The position numbers were made by a program, and so were the translations under genes. Source: Celeribacter marinus (GTDB lineage Bacteria; Pseudomonadota; Alphaproteobacteria; Rhodobacterales; Rhodobacteraceae). From it: a DNA stretch of 64,000 nucleotides. The notes beneath the pieces were generated by a model that was not told the origin of the DNA, did not search any database, and worked only from the letters and a program-made list of their open reading frames with translations. The number at the start of each line of letters is the position of its first letter. Positions within the stretch are counted from its first letter, which is position 1. The stretch covers positions 1,440,932 through 1,504,931 of the forward strand of contig NZ_CP012023.1 in NCBI RefSeq assembly GCF_001308265.1, given 5' to 3'. Positions 1-8,539 of this stretch are shown piece after piece.

Positions 1-1
1 G

Positions 2-1057
2 ATGCTATCAAGCGGTGCTCAAGGCGTGTTTCCAACGCCCGCGGGTTACCGTGGCGAAGGCGTTTTCGATAATTTCTGGAAACTTTGCGAACGTTGGAAC
101 GTGACATTTGTTATCACTGTACCAACCGCTATTTCCGCCTTGATGCAGCGCCCCGTGGACGCTGACATCTCGTCGGTCAAAATGGCGTTCTCTGGATCTA
201 GTCCTCTCCCAGTCGAGCTCTACAAGCGATTTGAATCTGCGGCGGGTGTAGAAATCGTCGAGGGGTACGGACTAACGGAAGCTACCTGTTTGGTATCCGT
301 CAATCCCGTCGGCGGGCCAAAGAAAATCGGGTCCGTAGGCATTCCGTTGCCTCACACCGATGTTAAGATTTTGGTGCAGACACCAGATGGCCCACGAGAG
401 TGTGCAACGGACGAAGTTGGTGAAATCTGTATCGACAACCCAGGTGTCTTTGCTGGATCAACTTACACCGAGGTGGACAAAAACCACGACCTCTTCCACC
501 ACGACACCTATTTGCGCACGGGCGATTTAGGCCGCATCGATGACGAGGGCTATTTGTGGATTACTGGGCGGGCAAAAGACCTGATCATTCGCGGCGGGCA
601 CAATATTGACCCCGCCGAAATCGAAGAGGCCCTAGCTGGCCATGAAGCCATAGCAATGGTCGGTGCAATTGGCCAACCCGATGCACACTCAGGCGAGCTA
701 CCATGCGCCTATGTGGAATTGGTCGATGGTGCCTCCGTCACGCCAGACGACCTTATGGCATACGCGCGAGTCCATATCCATGAGCGCGCCGCATATCCCA
801 AACACATTGAAATCTTGGACGAGCTGCCAAAAACTGCGGTCGGCAAAGTGTTTAAACCTGATCTGCGCAAACGCGCAATTACGCGCATCTATAACGGTGC
901 GTTGGTGCAAGCCGGAATTCCAGCTTCTATCGTCAAAGTTATTGACGACAAAAAGCGGGGTTTGGTTGCTCAAATTGACCCCACTGCGAAGTCACACGCC
1001 GACGCAATCGCGGCCTGCCTTGGTGAGTTCACAAACCCATGGGAATGGTCGGAATAG
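2..1057 (+). CDS. Acyl-CoA synthetase (AMP-binding), 3' part only
   Basis: C-terminal part of an adenylate-forming acyl-CoA ligase, which activates a carboxylic acid to acyl-AMP and then to the CoA thioester. Visible motifs are EGYGLTEAT (residues 87-95 of the fragment), TGDLG (173-177), the hinge and C-terminal lid region RGGHNIDPAEIEEA (about 197-210), and the LPKTAVGK lysine motif near 275-282. The reading frame is open at the left window edge. Family members usually have 500-650 residues, so roughly the first 200-300 are missing and the ATG at position 2 is probably internal. The gene converges on rpmD and shares a terminator with it. The acyl substrate cannot be read from this fragment. 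Confidence 0.88.
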   Translation: MLSSGAQGVFPTPAGYRGEGVFDNFWKLCERWNVTFVITVPTAISALMQRPVDADISSVKMAFSGSSPLPVELYKRFESAAGVEIVEGYGLTEATCLVSVNPVGGPKKIGSVGIPLPHTDVKILVQTPDGPRECATDEVGEICIDNPGVFAGSTYTEVDKNHDLFHHDTYLRTGDLGRIDDEGYLWITGRAKDLIIRGGHNIDPAEIEEALAGHEAIAMVGAIGQPDAHSGELPCAYVELVDGASVTPDDLMAYARVHIHERAAYPKHIEILDELPKTAVGKVFKPDLRKRAITRIYNGALVQAGIPASIVKVIDDKKRGLVAQIDPTAKSHADAIAACLGEFTNPWEWSE

Positions 1058-1100
1058 CTTTTTTCCAAGCGCGGCACATTACCAAGCGATAAACAGAAAA

Positions 1101-1129
1101 ACGCCCCGAGGTCATAAACCTCGGGGCGT
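1101..1129. terminator. Bidirectional intrinsic terminator between acyl-CoA synthetase and rpmD
   Basis: A perfect 12-bp stem (1101-1112 with 1118-1129) and a 5-nt loop. It is followed by TTCTATT on the plus strand and by a run of four T on the minus strand. It sits between two convergent genes and can end both transcripts. It marks the end of the spc ribosomal operon. Confidence 0.9.
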
Positions 1130-1153
1130 TTCTATTCGTAAATGCGTTAGGAT

Positions 1154-1342
1154 TTAGCCGCGCTCTTCAATGATCTCGACGAGGTGTGGGATAGAATCCA
1201 CCATGCCGCGCACGGAAGGTGTATCTTCCAATTCGCGAGTTTTATGCATTTTGTTGAGGCCGAGGCCAACAAGTGTCGCACGCTGTTTGGCGGGACGACG
1301 GATCGGGGAACCGATCTGTTTTACAACGATAGTTTTAGCCAT
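1154..1342 (-). CDS. rpmD: 50S ribosomal protein L30
   Basis: 62-residue L30 of the large ribosomal subunit, full length for the bacterial family, with the typical N-terminal [16 protein letters not shown] strand and a C-terminal VEIIEE segment. It lies 12 nt after rpsE, the canonical spc order. What is odd is that nothing ribosomal follows. A terminator and a convergent acyl-CoA synthetase come next, whereas rplO and secY normally follow rpmD. Confidence 0.97.
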   Translation of the reverse strand: MAKTIVVKQIGSPIRRPAKQRATLVGLGLNKMHKTRELEDTPSVRGMVDSIPHLVEIIEERG

Positions 1343-1354
1343 GTGTCCGATTCC

Positions 1355-1921
1355 TTACGCTTCAGCGGTTTCAGCAACCGGAGCATCATCCTTGCGGAGG
1401 ATTTCGGCGACTTTTTTGCCACGACGCTGAGCCACGGAACGTGGGGAGGCCTCTTTACGAAGGCCGTCCAGCGTAGCGCGGATCATGTTATACGGGTTCT
1501 GTGAGCCCGTAGATTTCGCAACAACGTCCTGAATGCCGAGCATTTCGAACACAGCACGCATTGGACCACCGGCGATGATACCAGTACCCTGTGGGGCGGT
1601 GCGCATCACAACTTTGCCGGCGCCGTGGCGACCTTCCATGTCGTGGTGCAATGTGCGGCCCTCTTTGAGAGCAACACGGATCATCTGACGCTTGGCTTGT
1701 TCGGTGGCTTTGCGAATGGCCTCGGGGACCTCTTTCGCTTTACCTTTACCGAAACCAACGCGGCCTTTTTGGTCGCCAACAACTACGAGTGCGGCGAAGC
1801 CAAAGCGCTTACCACCTTTCACAGTTTTGGAGACGCGGTTGATCGCGACAAGGCGATCAGCAAACTCTGGTGTTTCTTCACGATCGCGACGTGGGCCGCG
1901 ACGATTTTCACGTTCTGCCAT
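1355..1921 (-). CDS. rpsE: 30S ribosomal protein S5
   Basis: 188-residue S5 of the small subunit, involved in mRNA unwinding at the entry channel and in decoding accuracy. The N-terminal double-stranded-RNA-binding fold (about residues 22-88, including [13 protein letters not shown]) and the C-terminal domain ([15 protein letters not shown]) are both intact. The N terminus carries a basic extension ([15 protein letters not shown]), usual in alphaproteobacteria. It is preceded by a 117-nt gap after rplR that contains a GC-rich hairpin, unusually long for this operon, and followed 12 nt later by rpmD. Confidence 0.98.
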   Translation of the reverse strand: MAERENRRGPRRDREETPEFADRLVAINRVSKTVKGGKRFGFAALVVVGDQKGRVGFGKGKAKEVPEAIRKATEQAKRQMIRVALKEGRTLHHDMEGRHGAGKVVMRTAPQGTGIIAGGPMRAVFEMLGIQDVVAKSTGSQNPYNMIRATLDGLRKEASPRSVAQRRGKKVAEILRKDDAPVAETAEA

Positions 1922-1974
1922 AGAACTATCCTTTCAAGGTGGCGCATGTGCGCCGCTTATCTCGATCGCAGTGA

Positions 1975-1995
1975 CGGGCGCGACTGGCGCGCCCG
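1975..1995 (-). other. GC-rich hairpin in the rplR-rpsE gap
   Basis: An 8-bp inverted repeat (1975-1982 with 1988-1995) with a 5-nt loop in the 117-nt rplR-rpsE spacer. No T-tract follows, so it is not an intrinsic terminator. It could be an RNA processing or regulatory element. Low confidence in function. Confidence 0.35.
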
Positions 1996-2038
1996 ACCTG
2001 GATCATCGGGAGGACAACGTGTCGTCCCCCACAAGTGC

Positions 2039-2398
2039 TTAGAACTTCAGACCGCCCTCACGCGCGGCTTCAGCCAAGGCTTTCACTTTGCCGTGGAACA
2101 AGAAGCCACCACGGTCGAAGTAGCACACTTCGACGCCGGCTTTTTTAGCCCGCTCCGCCAGTGCTGCGCCGACTTTGGCTGCTGCTGCGACATTGTTCGT
2201 TCCGATCACGCCGAGATCTTTCTCGAGCGAAGATGCGGACGCGAGGGTTACACCCTGAACGTCGTCGATCAGCTGTGCGCTGATGTTCTTGTTGGAGCGA
2301 TGGATCGACAAGCGAAGCTTGCCGACATTGCTCTTGCGAAGTTTGTTCCGGACGCGCAGGCGGCGCTTCAAGAACAGGTCTCTTTTGCTGTTTGCCAT
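2039..2398 (-). CDS. rplR: 50S ribosomal protein L18
   Basis: 119-residue L18, which binds 5S rRNA in the central protuberance of the large subunit. The family pattern is clear: basic N terminus ([12 protein letters not shown]), [19 protein letters not shown], and a C-terminal [24 protein letters not shown]. It lies 11 nt after rplF in the standard spc order. Length and start match family members, with no sign of damage. Confidence 0.98.
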   Translation of the reverse strand: MANSKRDLFLKRRLRVRNKLRKSNVGKLRLSIHRSNKNISAQLIDDVQGVTLASASSLEKDLGVIGTNNVAAAAKVGAALAERAKKAGVEVCYFDRGGFLFHGKVKALAEAAREGGLKF

Positions 2399-2409
2399 TT
2401 TGAGCGTCC

Positions 2410-2943
2410 TTACTTCTTCTTACCTTCTTTGCGGAAGATGTACTCGTCTTTGTACTTGATACCTTTGCCTTTATAGGGCTCGGGCTTGCGCCATTCGCGG
2501 ATATTTGCCGCGACCTGGCCGACGAGTTGTGCGTCAGCACCTTCCACAATGATTTCGGTTTGTTTCGGGGCGGTGACGGTAACGCCGTCAGGCACCTCAA
2601 AATTTACCTCGTGCGAGTAACCAAGCGACAGCTTCAGGGTATTCCCCTGCATCTGCGCACGATAACCAACACCGTTGATTTCCAGCTCTTTTTTGAAGCC
2701 GTCAGACACACCGGTCACCAAGTTGGCGATTACTGTGCGCGACATGCCCCACTGCTGGCGAGCACGCTTAGAACTACCACGAGGTGTGACAGTAATAACG
2801 TTTTCGCCGAGCGTCAGGGTGACGTCATCGGTTGCTGTGAAGGAAAGGGTTCCTTTGGAACCTTTAACTTCGATAGTCTGGCCGGAGACAGAAGCAGTTA
2901 CGCCGCTGGGCAGGTCGACCGGTTTTTTACCAATACGAGACAT
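2410..2943 (-). CDS. rplF: 50S ribosomal protein L6
   Basis: 177-residue L6, located near the factor-binding site of the large subunit. The start at [14 protein letters not shown] (ATG at 2943) was chosen because it is the conserved L6 N terminus and lies 10 nt after the rpsH stop. An upstream in-frame ATG at 3009 lies inside rpsH. The C-terminal signature [13 protein letters not shown] is present. It is part of the spc operon between rpsH and rplR. Confidence 0.97.
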   Translation of the reverse strand: MSRIGKKPVDLPSGVTASVSGQTIEVKGSKGTLSFTATDDVTLTLGENVITVTPRGSSKRARQQWGMSRTVIANLVTGVSDGFKKELEINGVGYRAQMQGNTLKLSLGYSHEVNFEVPDGVTVTAPKQTEIIVEGADAQLVGQVAANIREWRKPEPYKGKGIKYKDEYIFRKEGKKK

Positions 2944-2953
2944 TGCGCTCTCC

Positions 2954-3346
2954 TTAGAAGACTGTGCAAAGCACTTCGCCGCCAACATTGTTGGCACGAG
3001 CGTTTGCATCCGACATCACACCCTTGGGGGTGGAGACAATCGACACACCGAGACCCTGACGGACCGTTGGGATGTCTTTGACACCGAGGTATACGCGACG
3101 GCCAGGCGTGGAAACACGCTTGATCTCACGAATAACAGGGGTGCCTTCGTAGTACTTGAGGCTGATCTCGAGGGTCGCGTGACCGTTGACATCAGTGCTA
3201 CCTTCGTAACCGCGGATATAGCCCTCATCGAGCAGCACATCGAGGACCCATGCGCGCAGCTTGGAAGCTGGCGTAGAGACCACGGATTTGCCGCGCATCT
3301 GAGAGTTGCGGATGCGGGTAAGCATATCGCCGATAGGATCGTTCAT
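2954..3346 (-). CDS. rpsH: 30S ribosomal protein S8
   Basis: 130-residue S8, a primary binder of the 16S rRNA central domain. The N terminus [14 protein letters not shown] and the C-terminal [22 protein letters not shown] are diagnostic. In enteric bacteria S8 represses the spc operon by binding the rplE mRNA. Whether this happens here cannot be seen. It lies between rpsN and rplF with short spacers. Confidence 0.98.
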   Translation of the reverse strand: MNDPIGDMLTRIRNSQMRGKSVVSTPASKLRAWVLDVLLDEGYIRGYEGSTDVNGHATLEISLKYYEGTPVIREIKRVSTPGRRVYLGVKDIPTVRQGLGVSIVSTPKGVMSDANARANNVGGEVLCTVF

Positions 3347-3358
3347 AATATCTCTCCC

Positions 3359-3664
3359 TTACCAGCTCGATTTCACGAGACCGGGGATCTGGCCCATGGA
3401 GCCGAGTTCCCGCAGCATGATACGGCTGACCTTGAGCTTACGGTAGTAAGCGTGTGGACGGCCTGTCAGCTGACAGCGGTTGTGAAGACGCGTAGCCGAG
3501 CTGTTGCGCGGCAGGTCTGCAAGCTTCAAGGATGCGCGAAAGCGCTCTTCCATCGGCTTCTCTTGATCATAGATGATCTCTTTGAGAGCGGCGCGTTTGG
3601 TAGCGTATTTTGCCACCAATTTCTCGCGCTTGACCTCACGTGCGATCATGGATTTCTTAGCCAT
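3359..3664 (-). CDS. rpsN: 30S ribosomal protein S14 (zinc-independent type)
   Basis: 101-residue S14 of the long form, without the CxxC-CxxC zinc ribbon found in the short form. It ends with the family motif [17 protein letters not shown], and [19 protein letters not shown] is the conserved central region. It joins the 3' major domain of the 30S head. It sits between rplE and rpsH in the usual spc order. Confidence 0.98.
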   Translation of the reverse strand: MAKKSMIAREVKREKLVAKYATKRAALKEIIYDQEKPMEERFRASLKLADLPRNSSATRLHNRCQLTGRPHAYYRKLKVSRIMLRELGSMGQIPGLVKSSW

Positions 3665-3685
3665 GTTCTCTAACTCCTCGCGCGA

Positions 3686-4249
3686 TTAGCTGTTGAAGGG
3701 CATGTTGAACGCAGTCAACAGGCTCTTGGCTTCAGCGTCGGTTTTCGCCGTAGTGGCGATTACAACGTCCATACCCCAGACTTCGTCCACTTGGTCGAAG
3801 TTGATCTCGGGGAACACAATGTGCTCTTTGATACCCATGGCGTAGTTGCCACGACCGTCAAAGGACTTACCCGGCACGCCGCGGAAGTCGCGGATACGAG
3901 GCATTGCAATCGTGATCAGACGATCGAAGAATTCATACATACGGTCGCCACGCAAAGTGACTTTCGTACCGAGAGGCATGTCCTCACGAACGCGGAAACC
4001 AGCGATGGATTTCTTAGCGATTGTGGTGAGTGCCTTTTGGCCGGCGATCGCTGTGAGATCTTCCTGAGCGGATTTCGCTTTTTTGGAATCACGTACAGCT
4101 TCAGCACCGCAACCGATGTTGAGAACGATTTTGTCCAGACGCGGGATCATCATATCGTTTTTGTAGCCAAACTCTTCTTTGAGTGCGGCACGAATGGTGT
4201 CCTTGTAGAGCGACTTGAGACGCGGGGTGTATGTGTCAGCGTCGAGCAT
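3686..4249 (-). CDS. rplE: 50S ribosomal protein L5
   Basis: 187-residue L5, which binds 5S rRNA and contacts the P-site tRNA region. The family motifs [15 protein letters not shown] and [12 protein letters not shown] are visible, as is the C-terminal [17 protein letters not shown]. The start codon overlaps the rplX stop by one base (TGATG), which suggests translational coupling. Length is normal. Confidence 0.98.
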   Translation of the reverse strand: MLDADTYTPRLKSLYKDTIRAALKEEFGYKNDMMIPRLDKIVLNIGCGAEAVRDSKKAKSAQEDLTAIAGQKALTTIAKKSIAGFRVREDMPLGTKVTLRGDRMYEFFDRLITIAMPRIRDFRGVPGKSFDGRGNYAMGIKEHIVFPEINFDQVDEVWGMDVVIATTAKTDAEAKSLLTAFNMPFNS

Positions 4250-4554
4250 CAGATTACGTCCCCTGTCGTTTTGGCGAAGCGCACTTTCTTGTCACCTTCA
4301 AATTTGAAGCCAACGCGAGTTGCTTTGCCATTTTTGTCGAGAAGCGCGAGATTGGACAGGTCGATTGGCATAGCAACCGGCTGACGGCCGCCCTGCTCAC
4401 CCTGTGTCGCTTTCGCGTGACGGAGGGCGACATTTACGCCTTCCACAATTGCTTTGCCTTTGGCAGGGTTTACAGAGGCGATTTCGCCCTGTTTGCCCTT
4501 GTCCTTACCGGCAAGTACGACGATCTTATCGCCTTTACGGAGCTTAGCAGCCAT
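4249..4554 (-). CDS. rplX: 50S ribosomal protein L24
   Basis: 101-residue L24, an assembly initiator of the large subunit. The KOW segment [22 protein letters not shown] lies near the N terminus. Its start overlaps the rplN stop by one base (TAATG), and its stop overlaps the rplE start by one base, so three consecutive genes are coupled. Length and order match other alphaproteobacteria. Confidence 0.98.
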   Translation of the reverse strand: MAAKLRKGDKIVVLAGKDKGKQGEIASVNPAKGKAIVEGVNVALRHAKATQGEQGGRQPVAMPIDLSNLALLDKNGKATRVGFKFEGDKKVRFAKTTGDVI

Positions 4555-4922
4555 TACAGCACCTCCGGAGCGAGTGAGATAATCTTCATAAAGTTTTTCG
4601 CGCGAAGCTCACGAACAACTGGTCCAAAGATACGTGTACCTACGGGCTCGTTGTTGTTGTTGAGGATCACAGCAGCATTGCTATCAAAACGGATAGCAGT
4701 GCCGTCATCACGACGAACTTCTTTTGCTGTGCGAACGACGACGGCTTTACGCACGTCCCCTTTTTTCACACGGCCGCGCGGAATGGCTTCTTTCACCGAA
4801 ACAACGATGATGTCACCCACGGACGCGTAACGACGGTGCGAACCGCCGAGGACCTTGATGCACTGAACACGGCGAGCGCCGCTATTGTCAGCTACATCCA
4901 GATTGGTCTGCATCTGGATCAT
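4554..4922 (-). CDS. rplN: 50S ribosomal protein L14
   Basis: 122-residue L14, full length, starting [16 protein letters not shown] as in nearly all bacteria. It forms part of intersubunit bridge B8. The [13 protein letters not shown] motif near the C terminus is intact. It follows rpsQ after a 78-nt spacer and overlaps rplX by one base. Confidence 0.98.
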   Translation of the reverse strand: MIQMQTNLDVADNSGARRVQCIKVLGGSHRRYASVGDIIVVSVKEAIPRGRVKKGDVRKAVVVRTAKEVRRDDGTAIRFDSNAAVILNNNNEPVGTRIFGPVVRELRAKNFMKIISLAPEVL

Positions 4923-5000
4923 TTAGTTTCTCCCGACCTATGGGGTAGGCTGCAGTGCCGTAAATCCCCCAGGGTTTCGATTAAGCTGGTGAGCAATTGC

Positions 5001-5228
5001 TTACGCAATAACTTCCCAACGCTTGGTTTTCGACTTTGGTGCACATTCCTGAATACGGACGGCATCACCAATGTTGAATTGGTTTGTCTCATCGTGAGCC
5101 CGGTATTTTTTGGACTTACGGATCGTCTTCTTGAGAACCGGATGCTTGAAGCGACGCTCCACAGACACGGTTACAGTTTGTTCGTTTTGGTTCGAGGTTA
5201 CGACCCCGGAAAGAATACGCTTAGGCAT
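5001..5228 (-). CDS. rpsQ: 30S ribosomal protein S17
   Basis: 75-residue S17, a 16S rRNA 5'-domain binder. The OB-fold core is visible in [17 protein letters not shown] and in [13 protein letters not shown], followed by SKTKRWEV at the C terminus. It lies 12 nt after rpmC and opens the run of spc genes that continues to rpmD. Confidence 0.97.
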   Translation of the reverse strand: MPKRILSGVVTSNQNEQTVTVSVERRFKHPVLKKTIRKSKKYRAHDETNQFNIGDAVRIQECAPKSKTKRWEVIA

Positions 5229-5240
5229 AGGTGTCGCTCC

Positions 5241-5441
5241 TTATTCAGCCGCTGCTGCGGCTTTTTCGGTCAGAATTGTTTTCACGAGGGCAGCCGAACG
5301 GCGCGCCTTGCGGATCTGAGCGGTATTTTCGAGCTGACCCGTGGCCTGCTGAAAGCGCAGGTTGAAGGATTCTTTCTTGAGGTTTGCCAATTCTTCGCGG
5401 AGCTGGTCCGGCGTTTTGGCACGCATTTCTTGGGCGTTCAT
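5241..5441 (-). CDS. rpmC: 50S ribosomal protein L29
   Basis: 66-residue L29, located at the peptide exit tunnel where trigger factor and SRP dock. It is a two-helix protein with the signature [21 protein letters not shown]. In most bacteria rpmC directly follows rplP. Here rplP ends about 3.1 kb upstream, and the gap holds unrelated genes and a terminator, so rpmC needs its own promoter (see 5560-5588). Confidence 0.97.
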   Translation of the reverse strand: MNAQEMRAKTPDQLREELANLKKESFNLRFQQATGQLENTAQIRKARRSAALVKTILTEKAAAAAE

Positions 5442-5559
5442 ATTCGCCTCTCCTTAATTCCTAGTGGCACTGGTAGGCGCCCGTTTCGGGGTGACCATCG
5501 GCCCAGTGGGTTATGTCAAAGCACACGACTCCCCTGACGGAGAATCTGCGCGATGACGC

Positions 5560-5588
5560 TCTATAGGGGATGCAATCACGCGGGGCAA
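5560..5588 (-). promoter_or_regulatory. Predicted promoter of rpmC and the spc run
   Basis: On the minus strand, TTGCCC (5583-5588), a 17-nt spacer and TATAGA (5560-5565), about 120 nt before the rpmC start. A second TTGACA element at 5514-5519 has no convincing -10 box. The promoter is expected because the operon is cut off from S10 transcription here. It lies downstream of the HTTM gene stop. Confidence 0.5.
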
Positions 5589-5654
5589 GCGAAAGCTGAG
5601 GATTTATTGGGGTGCGGCGCCGCCAAAATCATAGCGCGCGCCCCTGCCTCGCTC

Positions 5655-6350
5655 TCAACCGAACACGCGGCCTTGAAACCACAGGATCGACGGGTAGGCG
5701 CAGATCCAGATCCAGAAGAAGCGGTTGAGACCAAAGAACAGCGCGTTGGACAGATGAAAGCTCGCCGCCACCAAAAGCCCTGCGATGAGGGCAAGCGGAT
5801 GCAGGAGTGTGAGCGGAAAGGCCAGCTCGAACCCCATCACGCCCCATGACATCGCCCAGAGCGCACGCGGGCGCGCTGCCCATTCACGCAATCGCTCGGA
5901 CACGGGGTAGGCGGAGAAACGGAACACATCGGTGAGCGCCGCACCGGAGCGCCATTCGGGTCGGATCACTTTGACGTAGCCCGACACGAAATAGGACAGG
6001 GTTAGTTGCGCCGCGAGATAGGCCACGGCCAGTTCGCGACCGCGCTCGGTCGGCGCGATGTGGTAGGCACCAAGACAGGCAATGATCAGCAGCGTCATTT
6101 TCGACGACCCGCCATTATACGGCCCCTGAAACCGGTGCAGCATCACAAGTTCAACGGCAAACAGCCCCGCAATCGATGCTCCCGCATTGCCCCCGAACAA
6201 CAATGCAAGAGCGATGAGAACACGAATACCAAAGATGAGCCGCTCCATGCCCGCACGGGTCATATGCTCAGCGCTTTGTTGGATGACGGCAAGGGATAGC
6301 AACACCTCGGTGAGGCGCACGGTCTCAGACAGCGACAGGATCACGCTCAC
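5655..6350 (-). CDS. HTTM-like multi-pass membrane protein
   Basis: 231-residue hydrophobic protein with about six or seven predicted membrane segments. The pattern YVKVIRPEWRSGAAL followed by a late FHLSNALFFGLNRFFWIWI segment resembles HTTM proteins, relatives of the membrane domain of vitamin K-dependent carboxylase. The assignment rests on pattern only and no carboxylase function is implied. The start is GTG and overlaps the stop of the upstream gene by four bases (GTGA), so the two are probably co-translated. The pair sits inside the split ribosomal cluster, upstream of rpmC. Confidence 0.6.
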   Translation of the reverse strand: MSVILSLSETVRLTEVLLSLAVIQQSAEHMTRAGMERLIFGIRVLIALALLFGGNAGASIAGLFAVELVMLHRFQGPYNGGSSKMTLLIIACLGAYHIAPTERGRELAVAYLAAQLTLSYFVSGYVKVIRPEWRSGAALTDVFRFSAYPVSERLREWAARPRALWAMSWGVMGFELAFPLTLLHPLALIAGLLVAASFHLSNALFFGLNRFFWIWICAYPSILWFQGRVFG

Positions 6351-6793
6351 GGGTGGGCCTCATTTTGGCAGGCCATTTGGCGTAGGCGCGGGAGCGGCAC
6401 AGGGTCGCTTTCATACTCGATGGTTTTGATAATCTGCGCCCCCTCTTTGTCGAGAAAGGCGACGCGAAATTGTAGTGACCCACGCGCCTGCGGCGCCACA
6501 CCCGCCGCGATCAACGCATTGAGGCTGTCCACACTATGCGCTGACGGCGCGATGATCAGGCGCTCAGAGAGCGACACCAAATAAAGTGCCTCATTCCACC
6601 GCGGGTTCCACGCCATGCGGCGCAATTGCTTCGCAAACGGGATGCGGGCAGGGCGTGGACGGGCGTCTTGCCACAGCCCCCACTGCGCCCCCTGCCCCAA
6701 TCGGAACTCGACACGCGGCGAGGCCTCTACCGTTTTAAAAAAGCTCCACGAGGGCATCAACGCGGGCAAGAGAAGATAAATCAATCGAAGCAA
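6347..6793 (-). CDS. Hypothetical membrane-anchored partner of the HTTM-like protein
   Basis: About 148 residues with a short hydrophobic N terminus (LRLIYLLLPALM), probably one anchor helix or a signal peptide, then a mainly hydrophilic domain. I do not recognise a family. It overlaps the HTTM-like gene by four bases, so the two form a cassette, as small soluble companions of HTTM proteins often do. The longest frame begins with TTG and has only a weak Shine-Dalgarno sequence. An ATG at 6757 is an alternative start. It is divergent from the oxygenase-like gene. Confidence 0.6.
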   Translation of the reverse strand: MLRLIYLLLPALMPSWSFFKTVEASPRVEFRLGQGAQWGLWQDARPRPARIPFAKQLRRMAWNPRWNEALYLVSLSERLIIAPSAHSVDSLNALIAAGVAPQARGSLQFRVAFLDKEGAQIIKTIEYESDPVPLPRLRQMACQNEAHP

Positions 6794-6942
6794 AGGCGCA
6801 GTCCGTTATTGAGTGTGTCGAGCGTGTATCGCAGGGGCAAATAGATGCCGAATGATTGCGAGACTAGGCGATTGTGCTTAAGACATTCTTGTCACGCGGC
6901 GGCGACCTTTGGTTGTCCACGCCTAATCCCGAGGGAAATCCC

Positions 6943-7566
6943 ATGTCCGATATCGAAAGCCTCTTCGTCACCCGCCTGTACAAAGCGCGCCTCAACGAGG
7001 TCGGCGCGCAGATCAGCGAGGATGAGTTGTTCGACAGTTGCTATTCCATCGCAGAGGACGATGAGGCAGGGCAACAATGGTGTGAGGACAACAACTTCCC
7101 TGGCTATACATCCTATGCCTCTTTGACCGACCTGCCGTGGCGGTTCCCGATATTTAAGGACATCGTGGCGGCCCTCGACAAACATGTCGCGGCCTTTGCT
7201 CAGGATTTGCAATTCAACCTCGATGATCGCAAACTCGTTCTGGAAGACCTGTGGATCAATGTCCTACCCGAAGGCGCATACCACTCCGCTCACATCCATC
7301 CTCACTCGGTGATTTCGGGGACAACCTATGTGGCAATGCCCGAGGGCGCGTCTGCGCTTCGCCTCGAAGATCCGCGCCACGCGATGATGATGGCCGCTCC
7401 ACCCCGCCTCAAAGACGCGCGACGCGAAATGCAAAACTTTATCTATCTGACACCCGAAGCTGGCGATGTTATGCTTTGGGAAAGTTGGCTGCGCCACGAA
7501 GTCGTCACGAACCAAAGCGAGTTCGATCGAGTAAGCGTGAGTTTTAACTATCGGTGGGGAGAATAG
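6943..7566 (+). CDS. Putative 2-oxoglutarate-Fe(II) oxygenase family protein (TIGR02466-like)
   Basis: 207 residues. The core HSAHIHPHSVISGTTYV (about 115-130), the DPR motif, and the C-terminal ESWLRHEVVTNQ with RVSVSFNYRW match a small family of putative Fe(II)/2-oxoglutarate dioxygenases. Likely metal ligands are a histidine near 119 and His185, with Arg196 as a 2-oxoglutarate contact. These are inferences from the family pattern. The substrate is unknown. The start at 6943 has a GAGGG ribosome binding site; an upstream ATG at 6874 lacks one. It is the only plus-strand gene in the rplP-rpmC insertion and converges on the sodium channel gene. Confidence 0.75.
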   Translation: MSDIESLFVTRLYKARLNEVGAQISEDELFDSCYSIAEDDEAGQQWCEDNNFPGYTSYASLTDLPWRFPIFKDIVAALDKHVAAFAQDLQFNLDDRKLVLEDLWINVLPEGAYHSAHIHPHSVISGTTYVAMPEGASALRLEDPRHAMMMAAPPRLKDARREMQNFIYLTPEAGDVMLWESWLRHEVVTNQSEFDRVSVSFNYRWGE

Positions 7567-7613
7567 TTCAAAGAGTAATAGCTACAGTATTCGGCACTCG
7601 CATCTTCGGCTTT

Positions 7614-8381
7614 TCAGCGCCGCTCCAATAGCGCTTTTTCAATTCGATCAAGGCGGGCTGTGATGTCTTCGCGGTAGCTGTCAGTTGCTGCGTGCTCTTC
7701 CTCGGCATGCGCGTCTTGCATGGTAGAGACAATAAGGCCCACCACGAGGTTCATCACCGCGAAGGCTGTGATAAGGATAAAGGGTATGAAAAACAGCCAT
7801 GCGTGCGGGTGATGCTCAATCACGGGGCGCACGATGCCCATGGACCAGCTTTCTAGCGTCATAACCTGAAAAAGCGTGTAAAGTGAGGCACCCAGTGTGC
7901 CGAACCATTCAGGAAAACTCGGACCGTAGAGTTTGGTCGCGATGACGGCACCGATATAAAAAATAATCCCTGTGAGTAGAAAGACTGAGGCCATGCCCGG
8001 CAACGCCATAACGAAGGCTTCGACCACGCGCCTTAGGCTTGGCACCACCGAAACGACCCGCAACAAGCGAAAGATCCGCAAGGCGCGCAAGACCGACAGG
8101 CCAGCCCCCGCAGGCACCAAAGATATGCCAACAATCGCAAAGTCGACAATATTCCATGGATTGTGGAAGAAACGGTGACCTTGCGCGTAGTGCTTCGCGG
8201 TCAATTCAATGACAAAGACCGTCAAGCAGAGTCTATCCAGAAAAAGGATCAATGGTCCTGCACGCTCCATAATGGTCGCGGAGGTTTCCATGCCGAGAAT
8301 AACGGCGTTGAACAAAATGACCGCCATAATGAACTTGCGGGTGAACGGTTTGTCGAGAATGTCGGAAACGGTTGCGCGCAT
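7614..8381 (-). CDS. Voltage-gated sodium channel (NaChBac/NavAb family)
   Basis: 255-residue single-domain ion channel that forms homotetramers in the cytoplasmic membrane. S1-S4 voltage sensor with gating arginines Arg99, Arg102, Arg105 and Arg108 at three-residue spacing. S5, then pore and selectivity filter TLESWSM (175-181), identical to the filter of known bacterial Nav channels. S6 ends near residue 220. A short C-terminal helix (RLDRIEKALLERR) is the expected coiled-coil tetramerisation tail. Such channels are common in marine and alkaliphilic bacteria. Here the gene lies immediately downstream of the rplP terminator, inside the ribosomal cluster. Confidence 0.93.
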   Translation of the reverse strand: MRATVSDILDKPFTRKFIMAVILFNAVILGMETSATIMERAGPLILFLDRLCLTVFVIELTAKHYAQGHRFFHNPWNIVDFAIVGISLVPAGAGLSVLRALRIFRLLRVVSVVPSLRRVVEAFVMALPGMASVFLLTGIIFYIGAVIATKLYGPSFPEWFGTLGASLYTLFQVMTLESWSMGIVRPVIEHHPHAWLFFIPFILITAFAVMNLVVGLIVSTMQDAHAEEEHAATDSYREDITARLDRIEKALLERR

Positions 8382-8457
8382 GTCGGCCTCTACGGGTCTG
8401 TTATGGGAGATATGCGTACAAAGGCGTGATGGTTCAAGGGCGCATCGTATAAAACAA

Positions 8458-8485
8458 AACCCCCACCGATAACTCGGCGGGGGTT
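8458..8485 (-). terminator. Hairpin terminator after rplP
   Basis: AACCCCC (8458-8464) pairs with GGGGGTT (8479-8485), with an inner CCG/CGG pairing and a 6-nt loop. A run of A and C before it gives a U-rich tail on the minus strand, and a run of six T lies on the other side. It separates S10 operon transcription from the sodium channel gene. Confidence 0.75.
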
Positions 8486-8539
8486 CCTATTTTTTAGACC
8501 TTGGTAGCTAGCCAATCCGCTTTCGCAGATCGCACCGCC

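Noticed and set aside
5514..5519. TTGACA box upstream of rpmC
   Set aside because: A perfect -35 word, but no -10 box at 15-19 nt. The TTGCCC-17-TATAGA site at 5560-5588 is better.
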